From positions 2,170,001 through 2,234,000 of the forward strand of contig NZ_FNTG01000002.1 in NCBI RefSeq assembly GCF_900104795.1: 64,000 bases of DNA. Direction: 5' to 3'. A program made the translations under genes and the position numbers. The stretch comes from Burkholderia sp. WP9 (lineage in GTDB: Bacteria; Pseudomonadota; Gammaproteobacteria; Burkholderiales; Burkholderiaceae). Shown here one piece after another: positions 25,433 through 34,146 of the stretch (the first letter of the stretch is position 1; each line of letters starts with the position of its first letter). Below the pieces are notes generated by a model. That model saw only the letters and a program-made list of their open reading frames with translations, made no database searches and was not told the origin of the DNA.

Positions 25433-26908
25433 CTACGTATTTCGCCGTGGCGGCAGCATGGCCGACAGGCCCGTCGCCGGATACACGTTGGCGGGGTTCG
25501 CCAGTTTTTCGATCACGTCGAGGCCCTGAGCCGAAATCACGAGTTCTCGCAAGGAGGTGTCGTGAGCACTCTCACGTTGCTTGACCACGGAAATCATGCG
25601 CCGTAGGCCCGTTTCCGTTTCGGCGTAACGCAGCAGCAAGAGGTTTTCGGTCAGCGCCGACATCCGCACGCTCTTCGCATGGCCGGGGTCGGCATAAAGC
25701 GGCAGTTCTTCAGTCAGCAGCGTGGTGACACAGGCTTCGCGAAGCTGGTGCAGCAGCGCATTCAGGAACAGGCCAAAACGCTCGGTGCGCAACGCGGAAT
25801 CGCGGAACCCCTCCACCCCGTCAATCACGATGCGCGACGCGCCGATCTTCTTGACCGTGGCGAGCGCGGTGGCCGCGAGCTCGTCGACAGCCAGCTCAAC
25901 GGCCGGTTGCCACTGGATGACGAGCCGGCCGTCTTCGTGAGCCTCGGTGAGCCCGATCGATACGGCCTCGGCTTTACCGATCAGCCGCTGCGGACCTTCG
26001 TAAAAGCCAAGATAGACGCAGCGTTCGCCGCGCGCGACGCCGGCCGCAAGAAACTGCAGGCACAGCAGCGTCTTGCCGACGCCCGACGGCCCGATCAGCG
26101 TAGTCGTGGAGCCTTGCGCAAAGCCGCCGCCCAGCAGGCTGTCGAGATGCGGCAGGCCAAAGCCGAGGCGCGCTTTCAGATCCACCGGACCCGGCGGTAC
26201 GGCACATTGCGCTTCGAGACGCGGGAACATCAGGAGCCCGCTTTCGGCAATGCGGAAGAAATGCTTGCCCATTAAATGATTGCGAGCGCGCATCTTGTGG
26301 ACTTCGATTTCGCGCGCGCGGCGCATGCCGTCGTTGTACCGGTTCAGTTCGATCAGACCGTCGACCAGCGTATGTTCCGGATGCGGTTCGTTACCCGAGA
26401 GCGGCGCGAGCAGCAAGGTCGTGCAATCCATGGCCGCGACCAGCGCGTTCAACTCATGGATGAATTTCGACAGCGACAACTCGGTTTCGCTGAATTCGCG
26501 CGCGCTGCGAAAGCCGTCGATGATCATGAGGCTCGGGCGGTAATCGTAAATGCTCGAGGCGATCAGTTTGAGGAAGCCGTCGAGACCGTCCTGCATCAGT
26601 TCGTGATAGCCGGAGACGAACAGCATCTGCTGTGCGACCGCTTTTTCGTCGAAGAAGCTCAGACCCTTGAGATGCCCCAAAAGCTTGTCGTGGGATTCGG
26701 CGATCAAGGTCATGTACAGCACCTTCTCGCCCTGGCTTACACGATGAAAACCAATCTGGCTCGACAGAATCGTCTTGCCGGCGCCGGCCATGCCTTCCAG
26801 CAGGTAGACGCCGCCGCGGACCAGACCTCCGCCCAGGATCTCGTCGAGACCGGGGACGCCAGTTTCCACGTTGGGTCGGGAAGACGTCGGAGATTCGTGG
26901 ATAGTCAT
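25433..26908 (-). CDS. KaiC-like double-domain RecA-fold ATPase
   Basis: A 491-residue protein with two tandem KaiC/RadA-type ATPase domains. Domain 1 (about 15-240): GVPGLDEILGGGL, Walker A EGMAGAGKT and PSLMIIDGF. Domain 2 (about 255-470): FGLPHLDSLLGGGF, Walker A GPSGVGKT and RIVIDGVEGF. The start MTIHESP is the first one that gives the usual KaiC N-terminus, though the ribosome site is weak. KaiC-like proteins outside cyanobacteria are often partnered with receivers or kinases rather than KaiA/B; here a receiver gene follows at once. Acts in the cytoplasm; output unknown. Confidence 0.85.
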   Translation of the reverse strand: MTIHESPTSSRPNVETGVPGLDEILGGGLVRGGVYLLEGMAGAGKTILSSQIGFHRVSQGEKVLYMTLIAESHDKLLGHLKGLSFFDEKAVAQQMLFVSGYHELMQDGLDGFLKLIASSIYDYRPSLMIIDGFRSAREFSETELSLSKFIHELNALVAAMDCTTLLLAPLSGNEPHPEHTLVDGLIELNRYNDGMRRAREIEVHKMRARNHLMGKHFFRIAESGLLMFPRLEAQCAVPPGPVDLKARLGFGLPHLDSLLGGGFAQGSTTTLIGPSGVGKTLLCLQFLAAGVARGERCVYLGFYEGPQRLIGKAEAVSIGLTEAHEDGRLVIQWQPAVELAVDELAATALATVKKIGASRIVIDGVEGFRDSALRTERFGLFLNALLHQLREACVTTLLTEELPLYADPGHAKSVRMSALTENLLLLRYAETETGLRRMISVVKQRESAHDTSLRELVISAQGLDVIEKLANPANVYPATGLSAMLPPRRNT

Positions 26909-27265
26909 TGTCGAAGTGTCATTCAAGGTGCGCAGAAGCGACGGCCCGCACTCGAACCGTCTGTTACTCAAACTACGTTCGCCAGCAATTTGCGTTCCCG
27001 CTGTCGCACGGCAACGCTCTCGCGTGGGCGCGGATGCGGGGGATTCTATCTGGTGGCGGCCCGGTTGGCGAACCGCCACTCGGGGCGGCGCGTAAGGGAC
27101 GCGCGGCCAATGGGCGCGAATGGGCCGATCCGATGGCCACCATATAGGCAAGCTTTTCAATCGATGCAATGGCAACAGGAAGAAGAGTGGCAGCGCCGCG
27201 CCGTATACAATTCGGCAGCGCCAGATTTCTGCCCGCTTTTCGCTAATCCTGACCTGATCCCGTCC
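26909..27265. other. Intergenic region between divergent genes; nothing specific recognised
   Basis: Divergent upstream region of the KaiC-like gene (leftward) and the squalene/phytoene synthase gene (rightward). Open frames cross it on both strands, but they have no ribosome sites and no resemblance to known proteins. I see no sigma54 site, terminator or repeat. Confidence 0.5.
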
Positions 27266-28312
27266 ATGCCGAATTCGACCCGGGCCTTCCTTCTCGGCCC
27301 GCTCCTGAAAGGCGTTTCACGCTCCTTTTATCTCACGCTGCGCGTGCTGCCCGCCGGGATGCGCGATCCGATCGGACTTGCCTACCTGCTGGCGCGCGCG
27401 GCCGACACGATCGCGGACACTTCGCTGATCTCTCCGGAACAACGCCTCGCCTTGCTGCTGTCGCTGCGCGATCAGGTGAACGGCGCGGCGGACGACGGTG
27501 CGCTGTTCCAGCGCATGGCGGCCGAAGTGGCCGGGCAGCAGGTCCAGTCGGATGAGAAGGTGCTGCTCGAATCGCTCGGTCCGGCGCTCGACGTGTTGTT
27601 GCAACTGAGCGAATTCGATCGCAAGGCCGTTCGCGAGATCGTTTCGACGCTGACCGAGGGCATGGAGTTCGACCTTCGCACCTTCCCGGACGAACGTTCC
27701 GGCCAGATCGCGGCGCTGCGAGAATACGAAGAACTCGACCGCTACACGTACCTGGTGGCGGGTTGCGTTGGCGAATTCTGGACCACGATGACTTACGCGC
27801 ACATGCCCGGCACGCTGAAAGAGCAGCCCGAAACCATGGCGCGGCGCGGCGTGCGTTTCGGCAAGGCGCTGCAGATGACCAACGTGCTGCGTGACTGTGG
27901 CAAGGATTTGCGAATTGGCCGCTGCTACCTTCCGCAGACTATGCTCGACCGATATGGTCTAAGCGCGCAAGACCTGCTGCTGCCGGCCAATTCCGTGCGG
28001 GCCCGCCCGCTGATGATCGAACTGCTGCGCAAGACACTCGATCATTTCCGCGAAGCGCTCGACTATACGCTGGCAATTCCGGCGTTTGCGGTACGCCTGC
28101 GTCTCGCGAGCCTCTGGCCGATTCTGATCGGTCTGGAGACGCTCATCCTTCTCGTGGACAACAATGCCTGGCTCGATCCGCAGAAAGTCTCCAAAGTCAG
28201 GCGCAACAAGGTGTATCAGATCATCGCTTCGTCCCTGTTGCTGGTGCCTTCGAATGGGCTGGTGCGCCACGCTGTCGAACGGCGGATCAGCCAGATCGAA
28301 GCGCGTTTCTGA
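27266..28312 (+). CDS. Squalene/phytoene synthase family protein
   Basis: A 348-residue trans-isoprenyl diphosphate synthase of the head-to-head type. First Asp-rich motif in LLARAADTIADTSL (about 34-47), second motif region TNVLRDCGKDLRIGRCYLP (around 205-223), and SRSFYLTLRVLP near the N-terminus. It would join two farnesyl (or similar) diphosphates to squalene or presqualene diphosphate, feeding hopanoids or a related lipid. No hopanoid genes flank it. The start MPNSTRAF is chosen by family length; the frame stays open far upstream but carries no related sequence there. The C-terminal region has hydrophobic stretches that may touch the membrane. Confidence 0.85.
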   Translation: MPNSTRAFLLGPLLKGVSRSFYLTLRVLPAGMRDPIGLAYLLARAADTIADTSLISPEQRLALLLSLRDQVNGAADDGALFQRMAAEVAGQQVQSDEKVLLESLGPALDVLLQLSEFDRKAVREIVSTLTEGMEFDLRTFPDERSGQIAALREYEELDRYTYLVAGCVGEFWTTMTYAHMPGTLKEQPETMARRGVRFGKALQMTNVLRDCGKDLRIGRCYLPQTMLDRYGLSAQDLLLPANSVRARPLMIELLRKTLDHFREALDYTLAIPAFAVRLRLASLWPILIGLETLILLVDNNAWLDPQKVSKVRRNKVYQIIASSLLLVPSNGLVRHAVERRISQIEARF

Positions 28313-28441
28313 ATGTTGTGAGCCGTTTGCTGTTTCGGTAGGGCGCCGCCCCATCTCCCATGCAATGTGGGGGAGCGTACCGAATAAAAGCAGGGTGGGC
28401 CGTAGTTTGACGGACAACTCCTCTGTCCGATTCAGATTTAC

Positions 28442-29614
28442 ATGGCGCTTACCGGCAAACAACATTGCGACACGCTGGACCTGATCCGCGCATTAGCGGC
28501 GGGCGCGGTGTGCGTTAGCCATCTGCGCAATCTCATGTTTGTCGATTACCGAGCGAGCGCCGGAATCGGGCTGGCGGGCAAGCTGTTTTATTTCATCAGC
28601 AACTACGGCCACACCGCGGTGATCGTGTTCTTCCTGCTGAGCGGATACTTCGTGGGCGGTTCAGTGTTGCGCCAGGTCGAGGCTGGAACATGGAACTGGC
28701 AGCGTTATCTGACCGAACGCATGTCGCGGCTGTGGATCGTGCTGATTCCCGCATTGCTGCTGACCATGTTCTGGGACCGCATGGGTATCGCGCTGGCAGG
28801 CGGGCCTTTCTATCTTGGCACCGAAGGTACGTTCGATCAGCAGATCAACGTCGCGTCGCATCTTGGAGGCGCGACGCTGGCATGCAACCTCGTGTTCCTG
28901 CAGACCCTCGCGTGCGGCACTTATGGTTCAAACGGACCGCTGTGGAGCCTCGCCAACGAGTTCTGGTATTACCTCTGGTTTCCCGCGTGCGTCGTGCTAT
29001 TGCGTCGGCGGCGAGGCTTTGTGGCCTTCGGCGCGGCTGCATTCGCACTCGCCACGATGATTGCGTTTCCGTCGCTTCTGAACGGGTTCGGACTATGGCT
29101 GCTCGGCGTCGTCCTGGTGGTGCTGGAGAAACGCTTTCCGTCGCGCGGCGCGCGTACGGGCTTGCCCTGGTTCACGCTCGCCAGCGGAGCGGCGTTCATC
29201 ACCGCGCTGGTGTGTTCGCGTTTGTTCCTGTGGAGCAACGACTGGATCGTCGGCGTACCGTGTTTCCTGTTTCTGCGCTGCATTCTCTGGGAAAACGTTC
29301 GACTGCGTCCGGCGCTTGTGTCGCGTGTCGCGGTACGCTTTTCCGCGTTCTCCTATTCGCTGTATCTGACGCATTTCTCTTTCATTCTATTCGTCGCCGC
29401 AGTCGGATTCGGGCAGCGTATCCAGTTCGATGCCCGCGGCGCGCTGGTGCTCCTGATCATGCTTGTTGCGTGTTACCTGTATGCGTACGCGGTCTATATG
29501 CTGTTCGAGCAGAATACAAAACGTGTGCAGAAGAGCATTCAGAAGTTTCGCTTTCTGCGCGTCACGCCGGATCCAGTCACCTCGCATAACGGTTCGCGCG
29601 GAAGCATTACCTGA
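28442..29614 (+). CDS. Acyltransferase family 3 membrane protein (OafA/YrhL type)
   Basis: A 390-residue protein with about ten membrane helices. The N-terminus carries the family signature (LDLIRALAAGAVCVSHLRNL, with the putative catalytic His), followed by FFLLSGYFVGG and RYLTERMSRLWIVLIPALL. Such enzymes O-acylate sugars of polysaccharides, lipopolysaccharide or other envelope glycans from the cytoplasmic side. It is 13 kb from the exopolysaccharide cluster and not obviously part of it, so its target is open. The ribosome site is weak. Confidence 0.85.
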   Translation: MALTGKQHCDTLDLIRALAAGAVCVSHLRNLMFVDYRASAGIGLAGKLFYFISNYGHTAVIVFFLLSGYFVGGSVLRQVEAGTWNWQRYLTERMSRLWIVLIPALLLTMFWDRMGIALAGGPFYLGTEGTFDQQINVASHLGGATLACNLVFLQTLACGTYGSNGPLWSLANEFWYYLWFPACVVLLRRRRGFVAFGAAAFALATMIAFPSLLNGFGLWLLGVVLVVLEKRFPSRGARTGLPWFTLASGAAFITALVCSRLFLWSNDWIVGVPCFLFLRCILWENVRLRPALVSRVAVRFSAFSYSLYLTHFSFILFVAAVGFGQRIQFDARGALVLLIMLVACYLYAYAVYMLFEQNTKRVQKSIQKFRFLRVTPDPVTSHNGSRGSIT

Positions 29615-29708
29615 TTTAATCTGCATCATGAAATAGCGTTCGATCGGGAAACCCCTAGGACCACGCATCCAAGGTTCGCGTTAGTCTGCTCAAAAGAGGA
29701 GGCGAACC

Positions 29709-29957
29709 ATGAGACAGGCGTTCAATATTGCCGTGGTGCTGCTGCTTGGCTATCTGATGGCGGATAGGGCGCTGATGCGCGCGCAAGCGGGAGAGATGGG
29801 GACGATAACGTGCCACCAGGGCGCTGAGCTGGTCAAATCGAACGCGCTGAAAAAAGGCTTTGGAGACATGGGCGCCAGCAGCCAGGGCGAGAATTTTCTA
29901 TCCAGCTGTCTCGTCACCGGGCGCGGTCAGGTGGGCGATCTGGTGGCGCGCGACTGA
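29709..29957 (+). CDS. Small protein with N-terminal membrane or signal segment
   Basis: An 82-residue protein (MRQAFNIAVVLLLGYLMADRALMRAQAG...) with a strong GAGGAGG ribosome site 6 nt before the ATG. The first about 20 residues form one hydrophobic helix; the rest is polar with two Cys (ITCHQG and SSCLV) that could pair if periplasmic. No family recognised. It stands alone between the acyltransferase gene and a structured intergenic region. Confidence 0.65.
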   Translation: MRQAFNIAVVLLLGYLMADRALMRAQAGEMGTITCHQGAELVKSNALKKGFGDMGASSQGENFLSSCLVTGRGQVGDLVARD

Positions 29958-30029
29958 CGCGATTGGCTCGCCCAATATATGAAACCGCGCCATAACCGAA
30001 TTTTGCCAGGGTTGTGGCGCCGCCAAACC

Positions 30030-30092
30030 GGTTGCCAGTAAAAAGCGCCCGGACCGCGAAGGTCCAGGCGGAAGCCATCGGGAGCCCGATGA
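30030..30092 (+). ncRNA. Structured intergenic segment with two stacked hairpins (candidate RNA)
   Basis: Two adjacent hairpins are readable: CGCC-GGACC-GCGAA-GGTCC-GGCG (about 30047-30071, one mismatch) and ATCGGG-AG-CCCGAT (30078-30091), then a purine-rich tail and the terminator-like hairpin at 30111. No protein-coding frame is convincing. It could be a small RNA or a leader of unknown type; no known riboswitch class was recognised. Confidence 0.3.
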
Positions 30093-30110
30093 CGGAGGTA
30101 AGGAATACAC

Positions 30111-30150
30111 AACTGGCCCGCGATCGGGAAGACTCGGTCGCGGGCCAGTT
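30111..30150. terminator. Intergenic terminator hairpin between convergent genes
   Basis: A perfect 13-bp stem (AACTGGCCCGCGA, 30111-30123, with 30138-30150) and a 14-nt loop, followed on the plus strand by CATTT. It lies between the rightward gene ending at 29957 and the leftward gene ending at 30287, so it may stop transcription from both sides, or be the 3' end of the candidate RNA. Confidence 0.6.
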
Positions 30151-30286
30151 CATTTGAATCAGTGCGCGCATTGTGTCCGCGCGCTGAGCGCCCCGGCTAC
30201 GCGCAAGCCGTGGTGCCTGCGTGCGTCGGACCGCTGAACAGCGGGTTAAGGCTGGGTTCCTGCCTGATTACCGCTTGGGCCCCGGC

Positions 30287-30604
30287 TTAGTTGCCGAAGT
30301 AGACCGACCTCGGGCCGTTCGCGAGCGCCGGGCGGCCGGATTGCGACGCGCCACTCACCACACCGCCAAAACCACTTTGTGCTGCCTGCGCCGTGCCATT
30401 CTGAGCGTCGACGCGAGCTTGCGCGGCCTGAATGTCAGCCGGGTAGTGCGGGTCGTCGCGGCCCGGGTGATAGCCTGCTTTCTCGAGTTGAATCAATTCC
30501 GCACGCACTTGAGCGCGGGTCGCGGGCTGGTTGGACTGCGCAAACGAAGCGACAGGAGCGGCCAGTACAGTGGCGATAACAACAGCTTGAATGAGCGATT
30601 TCAT
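30287..30604 (-). CDS. DUF4148-type small secreted protein
   Basis: A 105-residue protein with a clear signal peptide (MKSLIQAVVIATVLAAPVASFAQ) and the DUF4148 core (TRAQVRAELIQLEKAGYHPGRDDPHYPADIQAAQARV). The ATG at 30604 is preferred over a TTG two codons upstream because GGAGG is then 9 nt away. This family is abundant in Burkholderia and relatives, often responding to stress; its function is unknown. Monocistronic in appearance, 200 nt downstream of the holin gene. Confidence 0.85.
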   Translation of the reverse strand: MKSLIQAVVIATVLAAPVASFAQSNQPATRAQVRAELIQLEKAGYHPGRDDPHYPADIQAAQARVDAQNGTAQAAQSGFGGVVSGASQSGRPALANGPRSVYFGN

Positions 30605-30749
30605 GATCAACTACCTCCAGTTCGGTTTTTTGTCTTGCTACGAGCGTTCTCGTTCGTAGTCAGTGATTGCATTCTAGATTTGCGATCTGGAGAGAGTAAT
30701 CCCCGTTTCAGGTAATGTTTGTTGCTGAAACTGAGACAAACTGCCGTCA

Positions 30750-30796
30750 ACGGACGATGCGCATGGAGAGTTGTTCCCTCGTCGCTGCATCGTCCG
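30750..30796. repeat. 10-bp inverted repeat downstream of the holin gene
   Basis: CGGACGATGC (30750-30759) and GCATCGTCCG (30787-30796) form a perfect 10-bp stem with a 27-nt loop, 16 nt beyond the holin stop codon. It may end the lysis-cassette transcript or bind a protein; it has no T run. Confidence 0.4.
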
Positions 30797-30812
30797 GACG
30801 TCGAAGCGCGAG

Positions 30813-31505
30813 TCAACTGCCCGAATAGATCGGACCTTGTCCACCCGGCGCGAACGGCTGAAATATCTCGCCATGCGAAGGAGCGGGCGCCGCTTGTGAA
30901 CGCGCCGCGGAAGTGGCGGGCTCGCGTAGCGTGACGGCGCTGTCCGGCGTAATGGGAACGCTGGGCTTGGCGAGTAACTCGGTCTTTCGCATCGATCCTA
31001 CCGAGGTGCCGAAGTAGTAGCCGATGATGCTGATCCACGCCGTTCCCAATGCGCCGACAATCACGTTGACGAGATCCTTGTTCGGCCCCGGCAGCGGCTG
31101 GAACGCCATGAGCAACAGAATGCCGAAAAAGCCTGCCGTCACCGCCATGGCGAGCACCTTGGGCACCCAGTCCTTATTGCTGATACCCATTGCACGCGCG
31201 TCGGCCCGATCGGCGGCCTGAATGCGCGCCATGTCGCTTTCGTGCGCGAGGCCTGCCTGTGCGGCAGTGACCATCAGTTGTTGCAACTGCAACGAGTTCG
31301 CGCTCTCCGCCTGCCGGATCTTCTCCATTGCGCCGGGATCGTTCAGCGCGGGTTCCACGAAGGTGGGATCGCTGGGCGTTCCGAGTGCATGTGAAATGAT
31401 CGAAGCGGCGGCGGTGACACCGAGGCCGACCGGACCACCCACGAGCCCTGCGAGAAGCGGGGCGGTGCTGCCAATGTTCGATGCTACTTTTGACCAGTCC
31501 ATCAT
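30813..31505 (-). CDS. Three-TM holin-like protein
   Basis: A 230-residue protein of the 3-TM holin type: an N-terminal hydrophobic segment (TAPLLAGLVGGPVGLGVTAAASIISHAL), an amphipathic middle, then two membrane helices (VLAMAVTAGFFGILLLMAFQPLPGPNKDLVNVIVGALGTAWISIIGYYFGTSVG) and a long Pro/Ala tail. Its ATG overlaps the endolysin stop (ATGA), so the two are translationally coupled. It would open the inner membrane for the muramidase. No other phage genes are nearby, so it may be a domesticated lysis or release device. Confidence 0.78.
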   Translation of the reverse strand: MMDWSKVASNIGSTAPLLAGLVGGPVGLGVTAAASIISHALGTPSDPTFVEPALNDPGAMEKIRQAESANSLQLQQLMVTAAQAGLAHESDMARIQAADRADARAMGISNKDWVPKVLAMAVTAGFFGILLLMAFQPLPGPNKDLVNVIVGALGTAWISIIGYYFGTSVGSMRKTELLAKPSVPITPDSAVTLREPATSAARSQAAPAPSHGEIFQPFAPGGQGPIYSGS

Positions 31506-31984
31506 GCTGCTCCAAGGAGAAGGTTAGCGGCCATTCTTTCTGTCCATCCACGGCTGAAATTCGGCCATGCATGCAGGTTCCGCAGGTAACGCAAGCGATA
31601 GGCGGCAAAGCGCATGACAAACTTCAGCGGGTCCGCGCTTTTGACCGCGTCCAGGGTGTCCGGGCCGAACTTGCCGTCTTCTTGCGCGCCGGACGCCTTT
31701 TGCATCCACAACACCACCAGTCCGCCGTTGTAGTTGGCGTCGAATATCTGGAACGCCACTCGCGAGTCGAGTTCATCGAGGTGCAAGGGATCCCAGTACC
31801 GTTGTTTCGCGATCTGTTTAGCGGTGTCCAGCGGCAGATCTTTCATGGCGCCGGTATAGCCCTGGCTGCGCGCCACGCGTGCTGTTACGCCCCACATCGT
31901 TTCTCCGCCAGGATCATGCGGATTGAAGGAGTACCCGCCTTCATTTCCGATCAGAGCCTTGAACGCTTCATCGAAGTTGTCCAT
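31502..31984 (-). CDS. GH108 endolysin (N-acetylmuramidase-like)
   Basis: A 160-residue glycoside hydrolase family 108 protein. Catalytic Glu15 lies in GNEGGYSFNPHDPGGETMWGVT, followed by the KQIAKQRYWDPL and DGKFGPDTLDAVK regions of this family. It cuts peptidoglycan. No signal peptide, so it needs the overlapping holin for release. It follows the TPR gene by 100 nt and probably belongs to the transcript from the sigma54 promoter at 33574. Confidence 0.88.
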   Translation of the reverse strand: MDNFDEAFKALIGNEGGYSFNPHDPGGETMWGVTARVARSQGYTGAMKDLPLDTAKQIAKQRYWDPLHLDELDSRVAFQIFDANYNGGLVVLWMQKASGAQEDGKFGPDTLDAVKSADPLKFVMRFAAYRLRYLRNLHAWPNFSRGWTERMAANLLLGAA

Positions 31985-32084
31985 CGATCATCTCCTCTTC
32001 CACTGTGTGTATGACTGCAACGGTAAAAGTGTGTCTGGGCCGAGCCGCTTGCGTGGCGGTCCATCCGGTACTACAGGGCGCCTG

Positions 32085-33518
32085 TTAAGCGGTTTGAAAC
32101 GGAAGTGCTGCGGGGGGATGGGAAACCGGTCTGACTTGACTATCGGGTTTCGTCATGTCGCGGCGATCGCCTTCCTGAACCGCTTTGGCGACGCGCGCCA
32201 GACGACTCTCCCGCGCCGACAGACTCCCTGCGTCGAGTTGCAACGCTTGCGCATATTTGCGCGAGGCGCCGAGCAGATCGCCTTCGCGATCCAGTGCGCG
32301 GCCCCATTCCGCGTATGAAGGTGCCAGATCCGGGCGCAGTGCGACCGCGCGGGAGAGCTTTTCGATCGCTTCGTCATATCGGCCGACAGTGACGAGCGCT
32401 TCGCCCCAATCGTGCAGGTTGTCGACGGAATCCGGCTTCATGCGGTCCGCCTGCTTGAATGCGTCGAGTGCTTCGGAGTGACGATTCGCATGCAGCAGCA
32501 CGTCGCCGAGAAGACGCAAATTCTCGGCCGTCTTCGACTTCTCGCTCGCGCCGGCTCGCAATGCTTCGAGTGCGTCGTCGATGCGATGCTGCTGTTCGAG
32601 TGCAATGCCCAGGCTCGCACGCAGCACCGCCGAATGTGTGTAGACGGTTAGCGCTTCGCGGGTCTGCTGTTCGGCTTCTTTGGAGAGTCCCTGATTGGCG
32701 AGCAGCCACGCTTTGCCGGCGAGCGCCCATTCGCCTTGTTCGGAGGCGGGCAGTGCCAGAACTTCGTCATAGATCGAGACGATCTCGCCATAATCACATT
32801 GCGCGAGCGAGCATCGGGTTCTCTGCACTTGCGAATAGAGGTGACTGGCGAGAATATTCGGCTCGGCCAGACGCATGGCTTTGACAGCGATGTCGTGCAC
32901 GAACTTTTCCAGATCGCGTCCTTCGAAAGGCACCGTGCTTTCACGGGAATTGAAGGGGCCACCTTCAATCTGCACATGGGCGATGTAGGAATCCGCGCTG
33001 TCGTTCACCTTGGTGATGCCGACGTGAACGACAACGTCCGTGCGCTTGATGATGCCTTTAATGAAACGCACCGTCGTCGCATATGACATTTCCTGACCGG
33101 GGATTTGAATGTCCGGTTGCGCGTCGTTATCGGTCATGGTGTCGTGGGGAATCGATTCGGCGTCCTGGCCGATCGCTCTCATCGAAGACATGATGCGTTC
33201 CGCCAGGAAGTTCGACGAATAGCCGCGTTCCACGAGCGACTGCGGCGTTTCAACCGGCGGCACCAGCAATTGCCGCGTCAGTACGCCACGTACGACGAGA
33301 CAGAAGAAGCCGATGGTGAGCACCGCGAAGACCCACGGCAAAACATAGGGCCACAATTGCTTCGGGCCGCGCCCGATGAAACCGGCGGTCCGTAATCCGA
33401 ACGGCACGAATCCGCTGGCAAGGTGATGAGTTCGAGTGCGATGCTTCGAACCACTCTCCGCGGAAAGAGACCGGCTCCGCCAATTCACTGGACGACGCTG
33501 ACTTTGCACACTCGACAT
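32085..33518 (-). CDS. Membrane-anchored TPR protein upstream of the lysis genes
   Basis: A 477-residue protein. The start at 33518 has GAGGTG 6 nt upstream; the longer frame lacks a site. After a basic N-terminus there is one membrane helix (LWPYVLPWVFAVLTIGFFCLVVRGVL, about 53-78), a soluble domain of unknown type (to about 265) and TPR repeats (about 270-455: GKAWLLANQGLSKEAEQQ, ALEALRAGASEKSKTAENLRLLGDVL, DAFKQADRMKPDSVDNLHDWGEAL, EKLSRAVALRPDLAPSYAEWGRAL). It probably assembles or senses a complex at the membrane. It is the first gene of a leftward unit with endolysin and holin behind a near-consensus sigma54 promoter. Confidence 0.75.
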   Translation of the reverse strand: MSSVQSQRRPVNWRSRSLSAESGSKHRTRTHHLASGFVPFGLRTAGFIGRGPKQLWPYVLPWVFAVLTIGFFCLVVRGVLTRQLLVPPVETPQSLVERGYSSNFLAERIMSSMRAIGQDAESIPHDTMTDNDAQPDIQIPGQEMSYATTVRFIKGIIKRTDVVVHVGITKVNDSADSYIAHVQIEGGPFNSRESTVPFEGRDLEKFVHDIAVKAMRLAEPNILASHLYSQVQRTRCSLAQCDYGEIVSIYDEVLALPASEQGEWALAGKAWLLANQGLSKEAEQQTREALTVYTHSAVLRASLGIALEQQHRIDDALEALRAGASEKSKTAENLRLLGDVLLHANRHSEALDAFKQADRMKPDSVDNLHDWGEALVTVGRYDEAIEKLSRAVALRPDLAPSYAEWGRALDREGDLLGASRKYAQALQLDAGSLSARESRLARVAKAVQEGDRRDMTKPDSQVRPVSHPPAALPFQTA

Positions 33519-33573
33519 GACGCACCTCGATTCAACCGATGTTGGTAAGTGCACGACTGGGTGTCGACTCTTA

Positions 33574-33589
33574 TGCATCGACCGTGCCA
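33574..33589 (-). promoter_or_regulatory. Sigma54 promoter of the TPR-endolysin-holin unit
   Basis: On the minus strand: TGGCACGGTCGATGCA. The -24 box TGGCACG is perfect, the -12 is ATGCA, GG and GC are 12 bp apart, and the start codon is about 56 nt downstream. The GTAACG repeats found near the exopolysaccharide promoters are absent upstream, so a different activator may act. I see nothing else in 33590-33879. Confidence 0.82.
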
Positions 33590-33879
33590 TAGCGCACGGT
33601 GTCTTGTACGGCGGGCGTGTACGGGATGACGGCCGTTGTGAACGGCGCAAATGTGTTGTGCGTGGACCGACGAATGCCGATCGCGAGTTTGTTGCAGTGA
33701 GACAGGCGGTGTGAAATGGCGAAGCACGCGGCCAACTGTCTACGAATAATGGCTACTTCGATTAGACGCCGCATTCGCTTCGTCCAGCCAGACGAGTACG
33801 AAAATACGGCGTCGTCATGCAATGAAGTGGATGACTCACTATCCAGGTCATGTCGCCGGCTTCAATGCTGTTGCGCCCT

Positions 33880-34146
33880 TTAATTGCCGCCCTTGAACAG
33901 ATCTTGCAAGCGCGCCGCTTCGCCGTTTTTCTGCGATTGAACGAGTTGCTGGTAGACAGCTGCGCGCGAGAGTCCTTGTGTGCTTGCAGGGCTGCCGGAC
34001 ATCGAAGTGGTGGCGGGTTGCCCGCCCACCGCGTCGGCTGCCGACGGTTGAGTTTGCGCCGTACTCTCCGTGCCGGCGTCCTGAGCGTGCGCTTGCCATG
34101 TGAACGCGCAAAGCAGTCCGCCTGCGATGATCAGAGCCTTCTTCAT
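33880..34146 (-). CDS. Small secreted protein, DUF4148-like
   Basis: An 88-residue protein with a signal peptide (MKKALIIAGGLLCAFTWQAHA) and a short polar mature part ending SRAAVYQQLVQSQKNGEAARLQDLFKGGN, similar in style to DUF4148-type proteins but shorter. The ATG at 34146 is 6 nt from AAGGAG; an ATG two codons earlier abuts the ribosome site and is unlikely. Not in an operon with its neighbours. The 34147-34530 gap upstream shows no gene. Confidence 0.7.
   Translation of the reverse strand: MKKALIIAGGLLCAFTWQAHAQDAGTESTAQTQPSAADAVGGQPATTSMSGSPASTQGLSRAAVYQQLVQSQKNGEAARLQDLFKGGN

Noticed and set aside
30287..33518. Prophage remnant
   Set aside because: Only holin and endolysin resemble phage genes; no integrase, capsid, tail, or attachment repeats are seen.
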